A stretch of DNA of 64,000 nucleotides from Arthrinium phaeospermum. Taxonomy: Eukaryota > Ascomycota > Sordariomycetes > Amphisphaeriales > Apiosporaceae. The position numbers were made by a program, and so were the translations under genes. The stretch is from positions 1,612,001 to 1,676,000 of the forward strand of contig QYRS01000008.1 of assembly GCA_006503535.1 (NCBI GenBank). Direction: 5' to 3'. The notes beneath the pieces are model-generated. The model was not told the origin of the DNA, did no database searches, and was given only the letters and a program-made list of their open reading frames with translations. The number at the start of each line of letters is the position of its first letter. Within the stretch, counting starts at the first letter, position 1. Shown here piece by piece: positions 22,780 through 33,857 of the stretch.

Positions 22780-25700
22780 ATGCATCGATCTCGACCCTAC
22801 CTGCCGACTGCGTGCCACTGTGCTCTCCTATTGCTCGCGCTGCTCGGTGTTCAACCTGCATCTGCCGTTTTGCTGCCGTTTGAGAACTGCCTGCCTAGCA
22901 ACTACATCGCCAGTAATAATGCCGAGCATGCTCAGCTTCAATGGGTTCCTCTTTATGTAGATGCCAAGTTCGACCTCGAGAACCCGACACACAAGTTGAC
23001 AGTCACCGTCTACGGCAACATCACCGGCACTGTCGGTAACACTACCCTGCCCGCCTGGAACGACAAAAAGCAGTGGAATGGAACAAACACTCTCAACGGC
23101 AAGATTCAGAACCAGCCCGACGGACCCCAAGGGAAGGCGACCACTCTCTTCAGCAAAGTCGATGTCCTGAGCTATGAACCTTACAAAACAACGACCAACT
23201 TCTGTAATAGCACCAAGAATGGAATCTGCCCCCTGGGTCCCGTCTTCAATGAGACGCCAATGTATGTCGAAGCAGAAAGAGAAAGGGGCGCATGCTCTCC
23301 TAACCCTACGGTCCATATCTTTTGATTCGCGAGGCTGACTTCCTGATTTAGTGCTTTTCAAGACTTACCCTCTTTCGGATTGGCAAACGACTTCTCCTCG
23401 TCATATGCCTTTACTTCGTTTGCGCCAACTCTGATAATCTGGAATGGAGACTCCAAAGCAACTTCGATAGGCTGCATATCCTCTGTCGTCACGCCAAGTC
23501 TCGGGGGTATTTCTTGGTTTCTTCGATTTCTCCCAGTTTTTGTGTTGTTACTGGTTGGCGTGGCGACTGTCTTTGCCGGCGTGTTTAGTCCTTGGGGAAC
23601 CAGCGACGTATTCCATTGGACCTCGAACTACGGCAGGCATCCCGACTTGCTTCGATTGGTGACCCCAGGATTTGGTGACTGTCTCCAGTACATCCAGTTT
23701 ATCGTACTGACTGGTGGTTTGTCCCTGAATTACCCGGGCTTCTACCAACCAGTGGTCAGCAATGGGGCATGGTCTTCCCTCATGTTCAACCAGAGCTTTG
23801 TGTCTGACGCCGACCCGTGGACAAACGTAGTCGATGGTGTGTACGTCACCGAGAACATCACCGGCGTCTATGACGGCAGCAGCGTTTATGGACTGGAGAG
23901 CGTCTCGCGCTTGGTGGGAATGAGTCAAGTCGAAGACATTTGGGCTGGCATGATGATTTGGCTGTTGGTGCTCCTTGCGATTATCCTCTCCGGCATACAA
24001 CTCGGCTTCTTTTTCCGCTGGATGTTCCGTTACCTCCGGCAGAACCCCGAAGAGGACCTGCGTGCCAAAAACATGCCCTTCTCTATGGGCAACGTGATCC
24101 GACTGGTCTTCAGCTACTTCCTGCTGCCTATAGTCACCTTGTCCCTTTTCCAGCTGGTTGTTGCTTCTCGGTCCTCTGTTTACCTGGTGGCTTTGGCTGT
24201 GGTGACTATAGCCCTCATTGTGGGCTTTGCTGCTTGGCTCATATACTTGATCGCCTCGACGAGACCTCGATCGCATTTATTCGACGATCTCCCGACCGTC
24301 TTGCTGTACGGACCATTGTACAACACCTATTCCGACGAGGCTGCTGCATTTGCGCTCATCCCAGTTCTCCTGACGTTTCTCAGGGGTATCGCTCTTGGGG
24401 CGGTCCAAGCGTCTGGTATTGCCCAGCTGGTCATCCTGGCGGCTTGCGAGGTTGTTCAGATGCTGACTCTGCACGCATTCCGACCGTTCCATTCACCGAC
24501 TTCGATGAATGCCTACCATACCGGATTCTCTGCATTGCGTTTCGTCACTGTTATTCTCATGGTCGCCTTTTCGCCTAGTATGGGGGTTCTCGAAGGCCCC
24601 AAAGGGTGGATTGGATATGTGATCCTGTTGATCCACGGTGGAGTCCTCGTTTTTGGCTTTTTCCTCAATGCATTGCAGACCATCATTGAGGTTGTAGCCC
24701 GCATGTGTGGTGCTGGAGGAGACGATACCCGCGGCCAGACAAGGGGAGGCTTATCCAGGATATTTGGAGCGCGCCAGCTTCAGAGGCGCATGTCAAGGCG
24801 CGGCGCTACTTCTCGCCAAAGCCAACTGAGTACGTCGGCGATGCTCGATACTGCACCAGCTTCCAAGAGGGGCTATGGCCGTGTGCGAAGTGGATCTGCA
24901 GGTAGTATGGGCATACTTCTACATCAGCAGCAGCGCAGCTCGAGCGTCTTGGATGGCCGCAGCATCGATTATTCACTGCCGATGGGTGGTAGCAACTACG
25001 TCCCGGGCACACCAGGAGAAGTTAGCAACTTTTCCTTTTTGCCGTCGCCTGGGCAAGCAACGCGCCCACAGCCAACCGCCGATCCATACTATCGCCCGCC
25101 TCGGGCCGCCAGGCGCACAGGCAGTGAGGATATAGGAGCAACACCCACTCATCATCGAAGTCGCCAATCTGTCGGGAGCATAGATCTTACAGACAAACGG
25201 ATGAGTAAACACGGTGCATCATTTATCGATCTTCCAGATGCAGATGGCTCGCCATCGAGAGGGCAAACGCCGGCGCCGCCGCAAGCATACACGCCTGTTT
25301 TCGCACCTCGGGCAGACTACTCGACTCGAGAAGTCGACTTCTACTACGGCGTACGAGGACCGGCCCTTAACTCCGACGGACCAGGAAGGAAATTAGGAAC
25401 TGGACCCGCGGACCCGACTAGCCCCGTTTCTACCGCAACAGGCTGGCTAAAGGGGCTCTTCGGCGGAAAGACGAAGGAGAAGGGCAAAGGATTCGAAGTG
25501 GTTCGAAGCGCGAGAATGCCGCCAGCTATGAAAGCACGCGGTGGCGACTTTGCGGACGATGGTCCTCCGGAAGGTATCCCTGTTGCTATGGGTGTTTTAC
25601 GCAACGGTCCTATCGAGAGCGACGACGAGGATTCTTCTCCGCGAGCGAAGAAGGCCAAGAAGAGAGATCTTCTGGGTGATGACGGAGAAGAGTCACAGGC

Positions 25701-26283
25701 CGACGACGAAGAGGAGCGTGATGTTGGGACAACCAAAGTTGTAGAGGGTCCTCCTCTATTGCCGGACCTAGACGCCGGCGAGTCTTTCAACATGCCCAGT
25801 CGGCTGAATTCCGCAAAGACCAATCGGACGGTGTCGAAGAGGACTGCTCGTGGCGTTGAGATGGACTCGCTGGAGCCTCTGCCAGATGTGCCTAGGAAAA
25901 GCTCGAAGCGCAACTCGGGCGTGGACATAATCAAGGGCCCCCTGGTGAATTTCGCGCCACCCCACGAAGGTGCTGATGGGGGTTCGGGGACTACTCCGGC
26001 CCGGCTTCCGTTCGATCGAACCAATTCGTCGTCAAGGCGGCTTTCCGGGTCTTCCCTTGCGGCGACTGATGACATGAACAGCCAGTTCCCATCTGCCGGA
26101 GTGAGCGGGGATAGCGGAGACGAAAGACCGACTAGTTATGGGCATGTTCACCAGCACAGCATCAGCCGCATTGACCCGTCGTCGGACCAACGTCTCGATC
26201 TACTGGGGAGCTCGGCAGAAGTGGTTGAGGCCACGAGAAGGGCCAGCCCCGGGTCCTCGGGATCTAATCGGTCTCCTTCATGA
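22780..26283 (+). CDS. TRP-like ion channel / ML-domain membrane protein (Flc/Pkd2 family)
   Basis: Exons 22780-23261 and 23352-26283 are joined across a 90-nt intron (GTATGT to TAG), giving 1137 aa. The chosen ATG begins a clear signal peptide (MHRSRPY, hydrophobic core, cleavage near PASA). Next comes a luminal ML-like domain of about 150 residues with paired cysteines and many N-glycosylation sites. About eight or nine hydrophobic segments follow between roughly residues 185 and 620, including GISWFLRFLPVF, IWAGMMIWLLVLL and GWIGYVILLIHGG. The last 500 or so residues form a polar, Ser/Pro-rich and acidic cytoplasmic tail. Family members in yeasts (Flc1-3, S. pombe Pkd2) sit in ER or plasma membranes and act in calcium homeostasis, FAD transport or cell-wall integrity. 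The exact subfamily and substrate cannot be told from sequence. Upstream in-frame ATGs would bury the signal peptide. Confidence 0.9.
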
Positions 26284-26929
26284 CGACGGACATAACGAAT
26301 TTCCTTTTTCTTGTATACATCATATAGAGTCAGGAGCGGCAACCAGCGCGACGGGTGAGAGAGAGTCTTGGAAGGTGCAAGAGAAGCGTTGAGGATCCGA
26401 AGGGGTGCGCGATGTTGTGGGCGGAGGGTTGCGCGTGGCTCTTGTCTATAATCATATGGGTTGATTTAGCGACGGCGTACAAAATTGGTTGTCGAGCAAA
26501 CATTCGCGGCATATGTTCATTACTGGTCTCTATGTAGCAGTTTATTATATACGAACATCTGGGGGTCGTGTCGTGACTTGGAGAGAGAAAACAAGGGGAC
26601 GTTAATGGCTCTGGGGAGAGAAAACCGAGCCGGTATTTTTTAGCTCCGTAGTAATGCAATAGTATTCAGAAGAGGTAGACAATTCGCTTTTGTGATCCTG
26701 GGCGGTGAATACATCATGATCCGTAACGGCCTTTAAATCGTGCATGCTGTGCTGGTGGGTAAGTGTTCTTCCGGGGGCTCTTGCTATTGATCCGCCCGGA
26801 TTCGATGTCGTCATGAGCATGGGGGTGCGGAGGCAGTATATCCATTTGATAGTATGAACTCTTTGAACCTTTCACGAGGTGTTGGAGACGTACACTTGAA
26901 CACAAGATCTTCTCAAATTGGTAACCAAT

Positions 26930-28141
26930 ATGGCTGTCAAGATATTCCTGTGAGTATTTCATTGTACATGCGGTAATGGTACTAGCAACTGACAGGCCGC
27001 CAAAAGTACGGGCGCTACGGGCTACATCGGCGGCGACGCTTTGTCCGTCTTGAGTCAGGCGCACCCGGAGTTCGAGTTTAGCCTCCTCGTCCGGACGCAG
27101 GCCAAGGCCGACAAGGTCCGGGCCCAGTACCCGAAGGCAACCATCGTCCTCGGGGACCTGGACGATTCGGGGCTTCTTCGGGAGCAGGCTGCCAAGGCCG
27201 ACATCGTGCTGCGTGAGTATAGATAGCTATATGCCCTTGTCGTTTTTGGTCTGCTGCTGCTTTGAACTGACTGACTGACTGGTCGGTGATTTGACATGTA
27301 TCCAGACACCGCCGACGCCTCGGACCACGAGGGCGCCGCCCGCGCCATCGCCGCGGGCCTGGCCGAGGGCCACTCCCCCGCCCGCCCGGGCTACTGGCTG
27401 CACACGGGCGGCACCGGCATCCTGACCTACCGCGACTCCGAGGCCGGCCGGCTGGGCGAGCACGACGATAAGCAGTTTGACGACTGGGATGGCGTCGGGG
27501 AGCTGACCTCGCTGCCCGACAGCGCGTTCCACCGCAACGTCGATAAAGTGGTCCTCGAGGCGGCCGCGGCGGCACCCGAGGTCGTGAAGACGGCCATCGT
27601 CTGCCCGCCTACTATTTACGGCACGGGCCGCGGGCCCGTCGCCACGAGGAGTCGGCAGGTCTACGAGCTGGCGAGGCTGATACTGCGGGAGGGGTATGCG
27701 CCCGTTGTGGGGAGGGGGAGGGCGCGCTGGAATCATGTCCATGTCGCGGACTTGAGCGAGGCGTTCCGGCTGCTGGTCGAGCGGGCTGTCTCCTCGATCG
27801 AGGGTAAGGAAAAGGACGAGGAGAAAGAGAGGGAGCTGTGGGGGGCCCGGGGCTACTATTTCGTCGAGAGCGGGGAGCACGTCTGGGGCGAGCTGGCGCG
27901 GGACATGGCGGACAGGGCGTTCGAGATGGGGCTTTTGGGTGGGACTGGGAAGAAGCCCGAGGACCGCCTGCTCGACAAAGATGAGGCGCTGCAGGTGGCC
28001 GGGTTTGAGGCTGTTAGTTGGGGGTGGAACTCGCGCGGGCGGGGGGAGAGGTTGCGGAGGGTGTTGGGGTGGCGGCCGAGGGCGCCTACGCTGGGGGAGT
28101 CGGTCCCGGGGATTCTTGAGTATGAGAAGGGGCGATTGTAG
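26930..28141 (+). CDS. NAD(P)-binding epimerase/dehydratase-like protein (extended SDR)
   Basis: There are three exons: 26930-26949, 27007-27212 and 27306-28141, with introns of 57 and 93 nt (both GTGAGT donors). The product is 353 aa. The first exon codes only MAVKIF plus two bases; the junction restores the Rossmann motif TGATGYIGG at residues 8-16. Later landmarks are the HTADASDHEGA segment after the second junction, CPPTIYGTG, and WNHVHVADLSEAF, all typical of fungal epimerase-like proteins annotated as NAD-dependent epimerase/dehydratase. I do not see a textbook YxxxK catalytic pair, so it could be an NmrA-like or atypical SDR with a redox-sensing or detoxifying role. The third exon is strongly GC-rich. 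The gene follows the TRP-like channel in tandem and converges on the deacetylase gene. Confidence 0.9.
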
Positions 28142-29041
28142 TGAGTGGTGGCACGAATGTATGGCGGGGATGGTATTGAGGTAAGGATAGGGGAGGCGGG
28201 AGTTGGCCGCAAGGGTAGCATGCATACAGTATGATTCGCTCGCGGAAACTGAATACATCCCTTTTTATCTTCTTGATGACGCTTGTAATACAGCAGCACT
28301 ACTTGTAATATTTCGAGTGCCTAAAAGTGGCCGTCTACGACACTTGCATGATAGATCACAACCAAGCCTCATCAGGCGCTTGTTCCAGTGATGCTATGCC
28401 AGATTGGCAACTCGGTTGTCGGCATGAGACCGCTTCCCCAGTAACAGTTGGGTGGGGTGACAAGCAATTCTGGCAACCTCTCCTTTTCAAGTCATATTTG
28501 TCGTGCCGAAGAAGCAGTGTTTTTACATGTGTCAAGTACATGAAATCATGTCAAAAGTGTTTTTCGGGTTCGATGGCATTGAACAGTGTACGAAAGGCAT
28601 TGGAATATAGATGCGGCTTGGAATATAGAAAGCATGGGATCAAATGGCTACCCACATCCCGCATTTGCCATGTGGTGAAAACACAATATATTCATCACAA
28701 GTATCATATAGGTAAGTAGGCAACGTAATATCTACAGTCCTCATAACCCAGGACGCGGAAGCTCTATGACTATAAGGGCGTTTTTGCTACACGTGGAGAT
28801 TCCTTATATCTATCAATTCTATGTTCTCGCCCAGATTCGGCCATCTCTTGTTCTCGGTGAAGTCGTGAAGGAATTACATTACCCCTAAGCGCCGGACCAA
28901 AATCTCATCATAACTGGATAAACCATGTCCATCATAAAAAGTTGCCACGTACACTCTTCCAGCAATGAGCAGAACAATCGTTGCTTGTCGTTCATGCTTG
29001 AGAGCCTCCGTAGGAAACGAGCAAGCCAGTATCTATATCCT
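28142..29041. other. Convergent intergenic region
   Basis: About 0.9 kb of AT-richer DNA lies between two genes that end towards each other. A short direct repeat (TTGGAATATAGA) occurs twice near 28600-28630. It probably holds two 3' untranslated regions; no gene is seen. Confidence 0.6.
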
Positions 29042-29839
29042 CTAGCTGTGGCCGGTCCTCCTCAGCAGCTCCGACACGGTGACCGCCTGGTAGCCCCGCG
29101 CCTTCATCTCCTTAAGCACGGTGCGGAGCATAGGCGGGGTCCAGGGGCGGCGGTCGTGGCAGATGATGATGGCCCCCGGGCGCAGCATGCTCAGGATATG
29201 CCGGGCGTTGACGGCCGGGTACTGGATCTGGGGGTCGTGCGGGTAGATGCTGCCGAGCACGAGGCGGTATCCCATCTTGTCGACGAGCCGGCGCATGCGG
29301 TCGCTGAAGAAGCCGGACCCGGGCCGGAAGTACTGCGGCGGCATCTCCTCTCGACCGGCCTCACGATACGCCGCCTGGATTTTGTCGCGCACCGTCTCGA
29401 TTTGCGCCGTCAGCTCCGGGTCGCTCAGCGCCCGCGACGGCTCGTCGTGCATCGCGTGGTTGCCGAGCTCGTGGCCGCCCCGCACGACGTCGGCGAGGGT
29501 CTCCTCGCGGCCCGAGACCTGCCCGCCGATGGTGAAGAAGGTGGCGTGCGCGTCGTACGTCTTGAGCACGGCCAGGATCTCCTCTGTGTGCTCCGAGGGC
29601 GCGTCGTCGATGGTCAGGGCGACGATCTTGGGGTTGGCGATGGGCACCTCCCACAGCACGTCGGGCCACCGCCGCGAAAAGTACCGGATCAGCAGCCGCG
29701 GCGGCTTGTAGATGACGTAGAAGGGCACCACCAGCACCAACAGCAGCACCACCAGCGCCACCAGCGTCGTCATCCTGCGCCGCCGGGCCCGTCGCCGCAG
29801 TTTGGGCGGCAGGCGGAAGACGGCGGGGAGGCGCACCAT
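29042..29839 (-). CDS. Membrane-anchored polysaccharide deacetylase (NodB domain)
   Basis: This single-exon gene encodes 265 aa. An N-terminal basic patch (LRRRARRRR) precedes one hydrophobic segment (about residues 23-44), which predicts a type II membrane protein with a luminal or extracellular catalytic domain. NodB landmarks are ALTIDDAPS (Asp 78 and 79), HATFFTIGG, HELGNHAMHD (His 128), FRPGSGFFSD and ICHDRRP near the C-terminus. The family removes acetyl groups from chitin-like or other N-acetylated sugars with a divalent metal. The motif TIDDAP replaces the usual TFDDGP, and the position of the second metal histidine (fifth in H-x3-H) is Asp 132, so the substrate may not be chitin. The coding DNA is very GC-rich, which produces long open frames on the opposite strand. 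Confidence 0.93.
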   Translation of the reverse strand: MVRLPAVFRLPPKLRRRARRRRMTTLVALVVLLLVLVVPFYVIYKPPRLLIRYFSRRWPDVLWEVPIANPKIVALTIDDAPSEHTEEILAVLKTYDAHATFFTIGGQVSGREETLADVVRGGHELGNHAMHDEPSRALSDPELTAQIETVRDKIQAAYREAGREEMPPQYFRPGSGFFSDRMRRLVDKMGYRLVLGSIYPHDPQIQYPAVNARHILSMLRPGAIIICHDRRPWTPPMLRTVLKEMKARGYQAVTVSELLRRTGHS

Positions 29840-31682
29840 CTAGCGCGCGGGGGCGGATGGGACGAGAGGCGGGTGGACGGGCGGGAAGGGGAAGCGAAAG
29901 GGACCGAAGGTCGATCACATTCGCATCGTTCGAACGCCAAGGGCGCTTTACTTTCTGGCCTTGTGTCTCTGTTTCTCCTGGCTAGAGCGTGCGCTGCCCT
30001 TTGCGGAATGTCGAGCCGATCGAAAGGAGGCGTGGCCGGCCGTTTATCGGTGCGAAATCACTGCCTGGCGGTTCGGTGGGAAAGCAAGGTCTAGGTTGAT
30101 GGCTTGTTCGGTCGCTCGCTCCTCGCTTTCGTTTCTTCTTTGGGATTGCCCTCGCACGGGGGAGGAGAGGGGCGTCGTCGTAACAAATCCTCCTCGTCTG
30201 CTTGCTACACAATGCAGCAAACAGAGTTTCTCGGCTTGGCGGGTGATGGGTGAGGAAAGTTTGGGGTTCGGGCGGGTGATGTCCACTTTGCTGTCTCCCC
30301 CCCTGACCGTCAATGCATTGATCAAAAAAAGAGGCTGAGAGCGAAGAGCGGCAAGAAGAAGAGGCTCTGATTGAGTACGAAGAAAGGCTAAAATTAGGTA
30401 TCGGGCGGCGATAGGGTAGCACTCGCAAAGCACTGACTGCACGGGAGCACCTACTGTAAATCGGCTTTTAGCGGGAGGTGGGAGGGGAACGGGACGTTTT
30501 CCCTAGGAATCAATCGAACCCCTACCCGCGACGCGTCAGAGCTAAATTGGTCCATCTCATGTTCATCGGTCGGCATTCTAAAGATAGGACAGACAGATCC
30601 ACGACGGGCATATCGTGTGGTTTCGATGTTTGTTGTTTCCTTTATGCGAACCGGGATTGAAGTATGTACTGATTGGCCAAGACATAGCATCGTGTTTGCG
30701 AAAACACCCCGAGAGTGGCTGGCGTTTGCAGCATCTTCGGCGTGCAAGCATGGCGGCGTGCACTGGTCCACATCTTGTTATGTGAACTTCTGCAAGTGCC
30801 CCTCCTCGTGATCTTTGGCCAAAAGGTTCAAGTGAAGTTATAGTATCCCACTGTCGCCAAGGCTATATTCCTTTTACATATGCACCCGCCGGGGCTCCAG
30901 ATTGTTTCAAGTGCTGCGTGACTCACAAGGGGCGTACTGCGGCCGTTGGCTACTGGTCCCTGTCTCTACCGTTGCCAAGGATGTGTCCGCCAGCTTTCAG
31001 GATCACGTACAACTAACTACACCAGCTACACCATGCTCTCTACCTGGCGTACATGAATGGGGCCTCCAGTCTGCATTTTTCACATGCACCTACTTAAGCG
31101 CGGCGCCAGACTTTGATCGATTTGATCAAGTTGGCAGCGGGAGGAAAGCGGAAGGGTTCCTCACAGCCACGCAATCGATGGCCGGCAACTAGTGCTGCTA
31201 GCAATAGGCTTCTGATCTAAGCACACATACAGTAGGCTGTATCGCACACATGGCCGACACCGACTGCCGGGCAGGATTTGCAAGTTGCAACTGATCTGGG
31301 CCGCGGAAAGGAAACGCATGGATCAGATCGTCAACGTCATGACCATGGCACCACGGACGGGCGATCCGAACAAATGCGGGGGAACACATCCGCACCCTAT
31401 ACCTACTACTAGTACTTCCGAGTTCGGTGCAAACTCGGTGCAAACTACCACCGCGCTGATGTGGTGGAGATGAAAAGGCCGCAATACAAGTATTTATGTA
31501 GCACGTAAACGTTCGAATGTACATCATACAACAAACACGATATTCTGTTGTAACGTATCTCGGTAGTTGGCCGAACTTGTGAACCTAGTTGGTGACTATC
31601 CCAGCAACCTCGTCTAGAACGGTACCTCCAAGTCCCGGGAATTCTGTGGAGCTCGCGCACTCCACATCGTCGCTGCTGAACC
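29840..31682. other. Intergenic region, promoters of divergent genes
   Basis: The 1.84-kb gap lies between the starts of the deacetylase (minus) and the Gfo/Idh oxidoreductase (plus). It should hold both promoters. Open frames here are short or antisense to one another and show no domain. Confidence 0.55.
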
Positions 31683-32826
31683 ATGGCTCCTCAAGGCGTC
31701 GCCATCATCGGTGGAGGTATCTTCGTAAAAGAAGAACATTTGGTATGTGGAAGAAGGCCGCTATACAGAAACGAGTATCGATACGTGGCGTTTTATAGTT
31801 GCTAACTAGCTGCTCTAGCCTGCCGTGTTGGCTTGTCCGCAAATCTCCTTGAAGGCCATCTGGAGCCGATCAATCAAGTCGGCCCAGGAGACCGCGAAGC
31901 TCATCCCCGGAGATGCCTCCGCCTCGGTGGACCTCTACTCCTCGGACTCCGGGGAGGGCAAAGCCTTCGAGGATGTGCTGAAGCGCACTGATATCGCCGG
32001 GCTGATCATGGCCCTGCCCATCACGCAGCAGCCGGCGTATATCGAGAAGGCTCTGGCGGCCGGCAAGCACGTCCTCGCCGAAAAGCCCATTGCGAAGGAC
32101 GTCGAGAATGCTAAACAGCTGATCGCCAAGGCCCAGAAGATCTCGGGCGAGACCAAGGCGACCCTCTCGATAGCCGAGAACTTCCGGTTCATACAAGGCT
32201 ACACCTACGGCGCCGAGCAGGTCAAGCAGCTCGGCAAGATCACCAACTTCGTCGTCCGGATCAGCTGGAACATGGCAACGGACAACAAGTACCTCAACAC
32301 CTCATGGCGGGCCAAGCCCGAGTACCAGGGAGGCATGCTCCTGGATGCGGGAGTTCATTTCACGTCGGCGCTCAGAAAGCTGCTGGGCCCGGAGAATGCC
32401 GTCGACAGCGTGGTTGCCCAGACTGCCTTGATCAGGAGCTACCTGCCGCCGGTCGACTCGATCAATGCGGTCCTCAAGACCAAGTCCAACGTGGTCGGCT
32501 CCTTCATCTTCTCGGTGGGGACGACGCTGGGCGCATTCGACTTCCTGATCGGCTGCGAAAATGGCAGCGTTCAGGCCGAGGGGGGCAAGGTCGTGACTAC
32601 GCGGGGCACCGGGCAGGATGCCACCCGCGAGGAGAAGACGTTCGAGAAGTCCAACGGCGTGAAGGAGGAGGTCCGCGCCTGGGCCGAGGGCATGGCGTCT
32701 GGCACCCCGAATCCACAGCAGGCACCGGAGATGGCACTTGCGGATCTAGAACTGCTCGAAATGATGTTGACGAGTGGAGACAAGGATGGCGAGCGCCAGA
32801 AACTGGAGCTGCAGCATTACGTCTAG
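31683..32826 (+). CDS. NAD(P)-dependent oxidoreductase, Gfo/Idh/MocA family
   Basis: Exons 31683-31742 and 31819-32826 flank a 76-nt intron (GTATGT to TAG), giving 355 aa. The first exon carries the Rossmann loop (VAIIGGGIF) and the second continues HLPAVLACPQ without a break. Other landmarks are the EKPIA motif (AGKHVLAEKPIAKD) that lines the cofactor site, SIAENFRF, and GGMLLDAGVHF with the conserved Asp and His that usually complete the active site. The family acts on sugars, inositols, trans-dihydrodiols and bile pigments; the substrate here is unknown. No signal peptide is seen, so a cytosolic enzyme is likely. Its stop is 59 bp from the stop of the thioesterase on the other strand, so their transcripts probably overlap. 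Confidence 0.93.
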
Positions 32827-32885
32827 AATGGGAGCCCCGTGATAGAAAGTCCAATTGAAGAGGATCTTTGGTAAATACTTTGGGC

Positions 32886-33499
32886 CTAGAGCTTACTAGA
32901 TGCACCCGTCTTCACAAGAAGTTTCTGAAGTCCTTGTCGTAATTCGTCGTTCATCCCGTTGGCGTTGGGCCGCAAAGTCGACCGATCCACAAAGACGTGG
33001 ACGAACTCGCCGACGGCTTTGACCCCGTCCACGTCCTTCTCGAAGAGGCCGACTTCGTAGGTCACGCTGGACTTCCCCAATTTGTTCACGCGCAGACACA
33101 GCTCTGCCACCTTGGGAAACGATATGGCTGAGAAGTAGTCGCAGTGTGTATGTGCCATCAGTGGGTGCTGCGCTGACGTCGGCGGGCGTAGCCCACAATG
33201 CTCCATTAGATAAGAATTGATGACCGAGTCAAACCTTCAGGGGGTCCATGTTAGTGCTCGACCGCAACTGGCGGCTTTGGGGAAAGCTAGTACAGCCTTA
33301 CAGGAAATTGTAGATTGAGTTGTTCATATGATCGTACATATCATTGTCCGCCCTGCCATTTGAATGTGAGCTCCAGACAACACGCGGTTTCTTGGCGGCA
33401 GGAAAGGGGTTGGCTAGGTATTTACCATCGTGTCCGGTATTCCAGTAGGTAGGGGTAATCCTCCCTGGATCGTTGTCGGAGTTGGTCCGACGCAGACAT
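32886..33499 (-). CDS. Hot-dog fold acyl-CoA thioesterase (4HBT type)
   Basis: Three exons encode 157 aa: 33499-33426, 33352-33302 and 33234-32886, with introns of 73 and 67 nt. The spliced sequence gives YRTRWADNDMYDHMNNSIY, the classic 4HBT signature with the catalytic Asp after RW, followed by FLFDSVINSYL. The middle exon is only 51 nt and carries most of this motif, so a single-frame reading misses the gene's core. Family members hydrolyse acyl-CoA thioesters; short stand-alone forms like this often act on medium-chain or hydroxybenzoyl-type CoA esters. There is no obvious targeting peptide, and the C-terminal SSKL resembles a peroxisomal PTS1 signal (SKL), so peroxisomal location is likely. 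The gene is divergent from the pseudouridine synthase and convergent with the oxidoreductase. Confidence 0.92.
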
Positions 33500-33857
33500 T
33501 TTGGTAGATGACGGGTCTCGGATGCGGACTGGGACCAAAAGAATATCAGGATTTACATTGAACGGCAGGATGAAACAAGTTTTATCGAAGATGCCGCATC
33601 GAATAATATCAAGTTCCGTTTGATGCCTCGGGAAAGACGTCACGAGGAGCCGAGGTTGGCCATCGCAGATGACAACAGCTGCCACAATGCTGCTGTGTAG
33701 GTAATCCAGCACTGGAAGTACCCAGGTACCCATTGAGGCTTCATTCTGCCATAGCCGCCCGCCAAAAATGAGAGAGCCTCAAGCCCAATAAGTGTGACTC
33801 TTAGCTGTAAAATTGGCTGTCACGTCGATCAGATCGCTTCTATCGAGTTTGACGCCT

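Noticed and set aside
25344..26075. 243-codon minus-strand frame opposite the channel tail
   Set aside because: Antisense to the Ser/Pro-rich cytoplasmic tail of the channel; no family features.
27227..28258. 343-codon minus-strand frame opposite the epimerase
   Set aside because: Pro/Arg-rich shadow of a GC-rich exon; the plus-strand gene has matching splice sites and a Rossmann motif.
28925..30094. 389-codon open frame opposite the deacetylase gene
   Set aside because: It is antisense to a clear NodB gene in GC-rich DNA and its sequence is Arg/His/Asp-rich without any domain; the frame stays open because of codon composition on the other strand.
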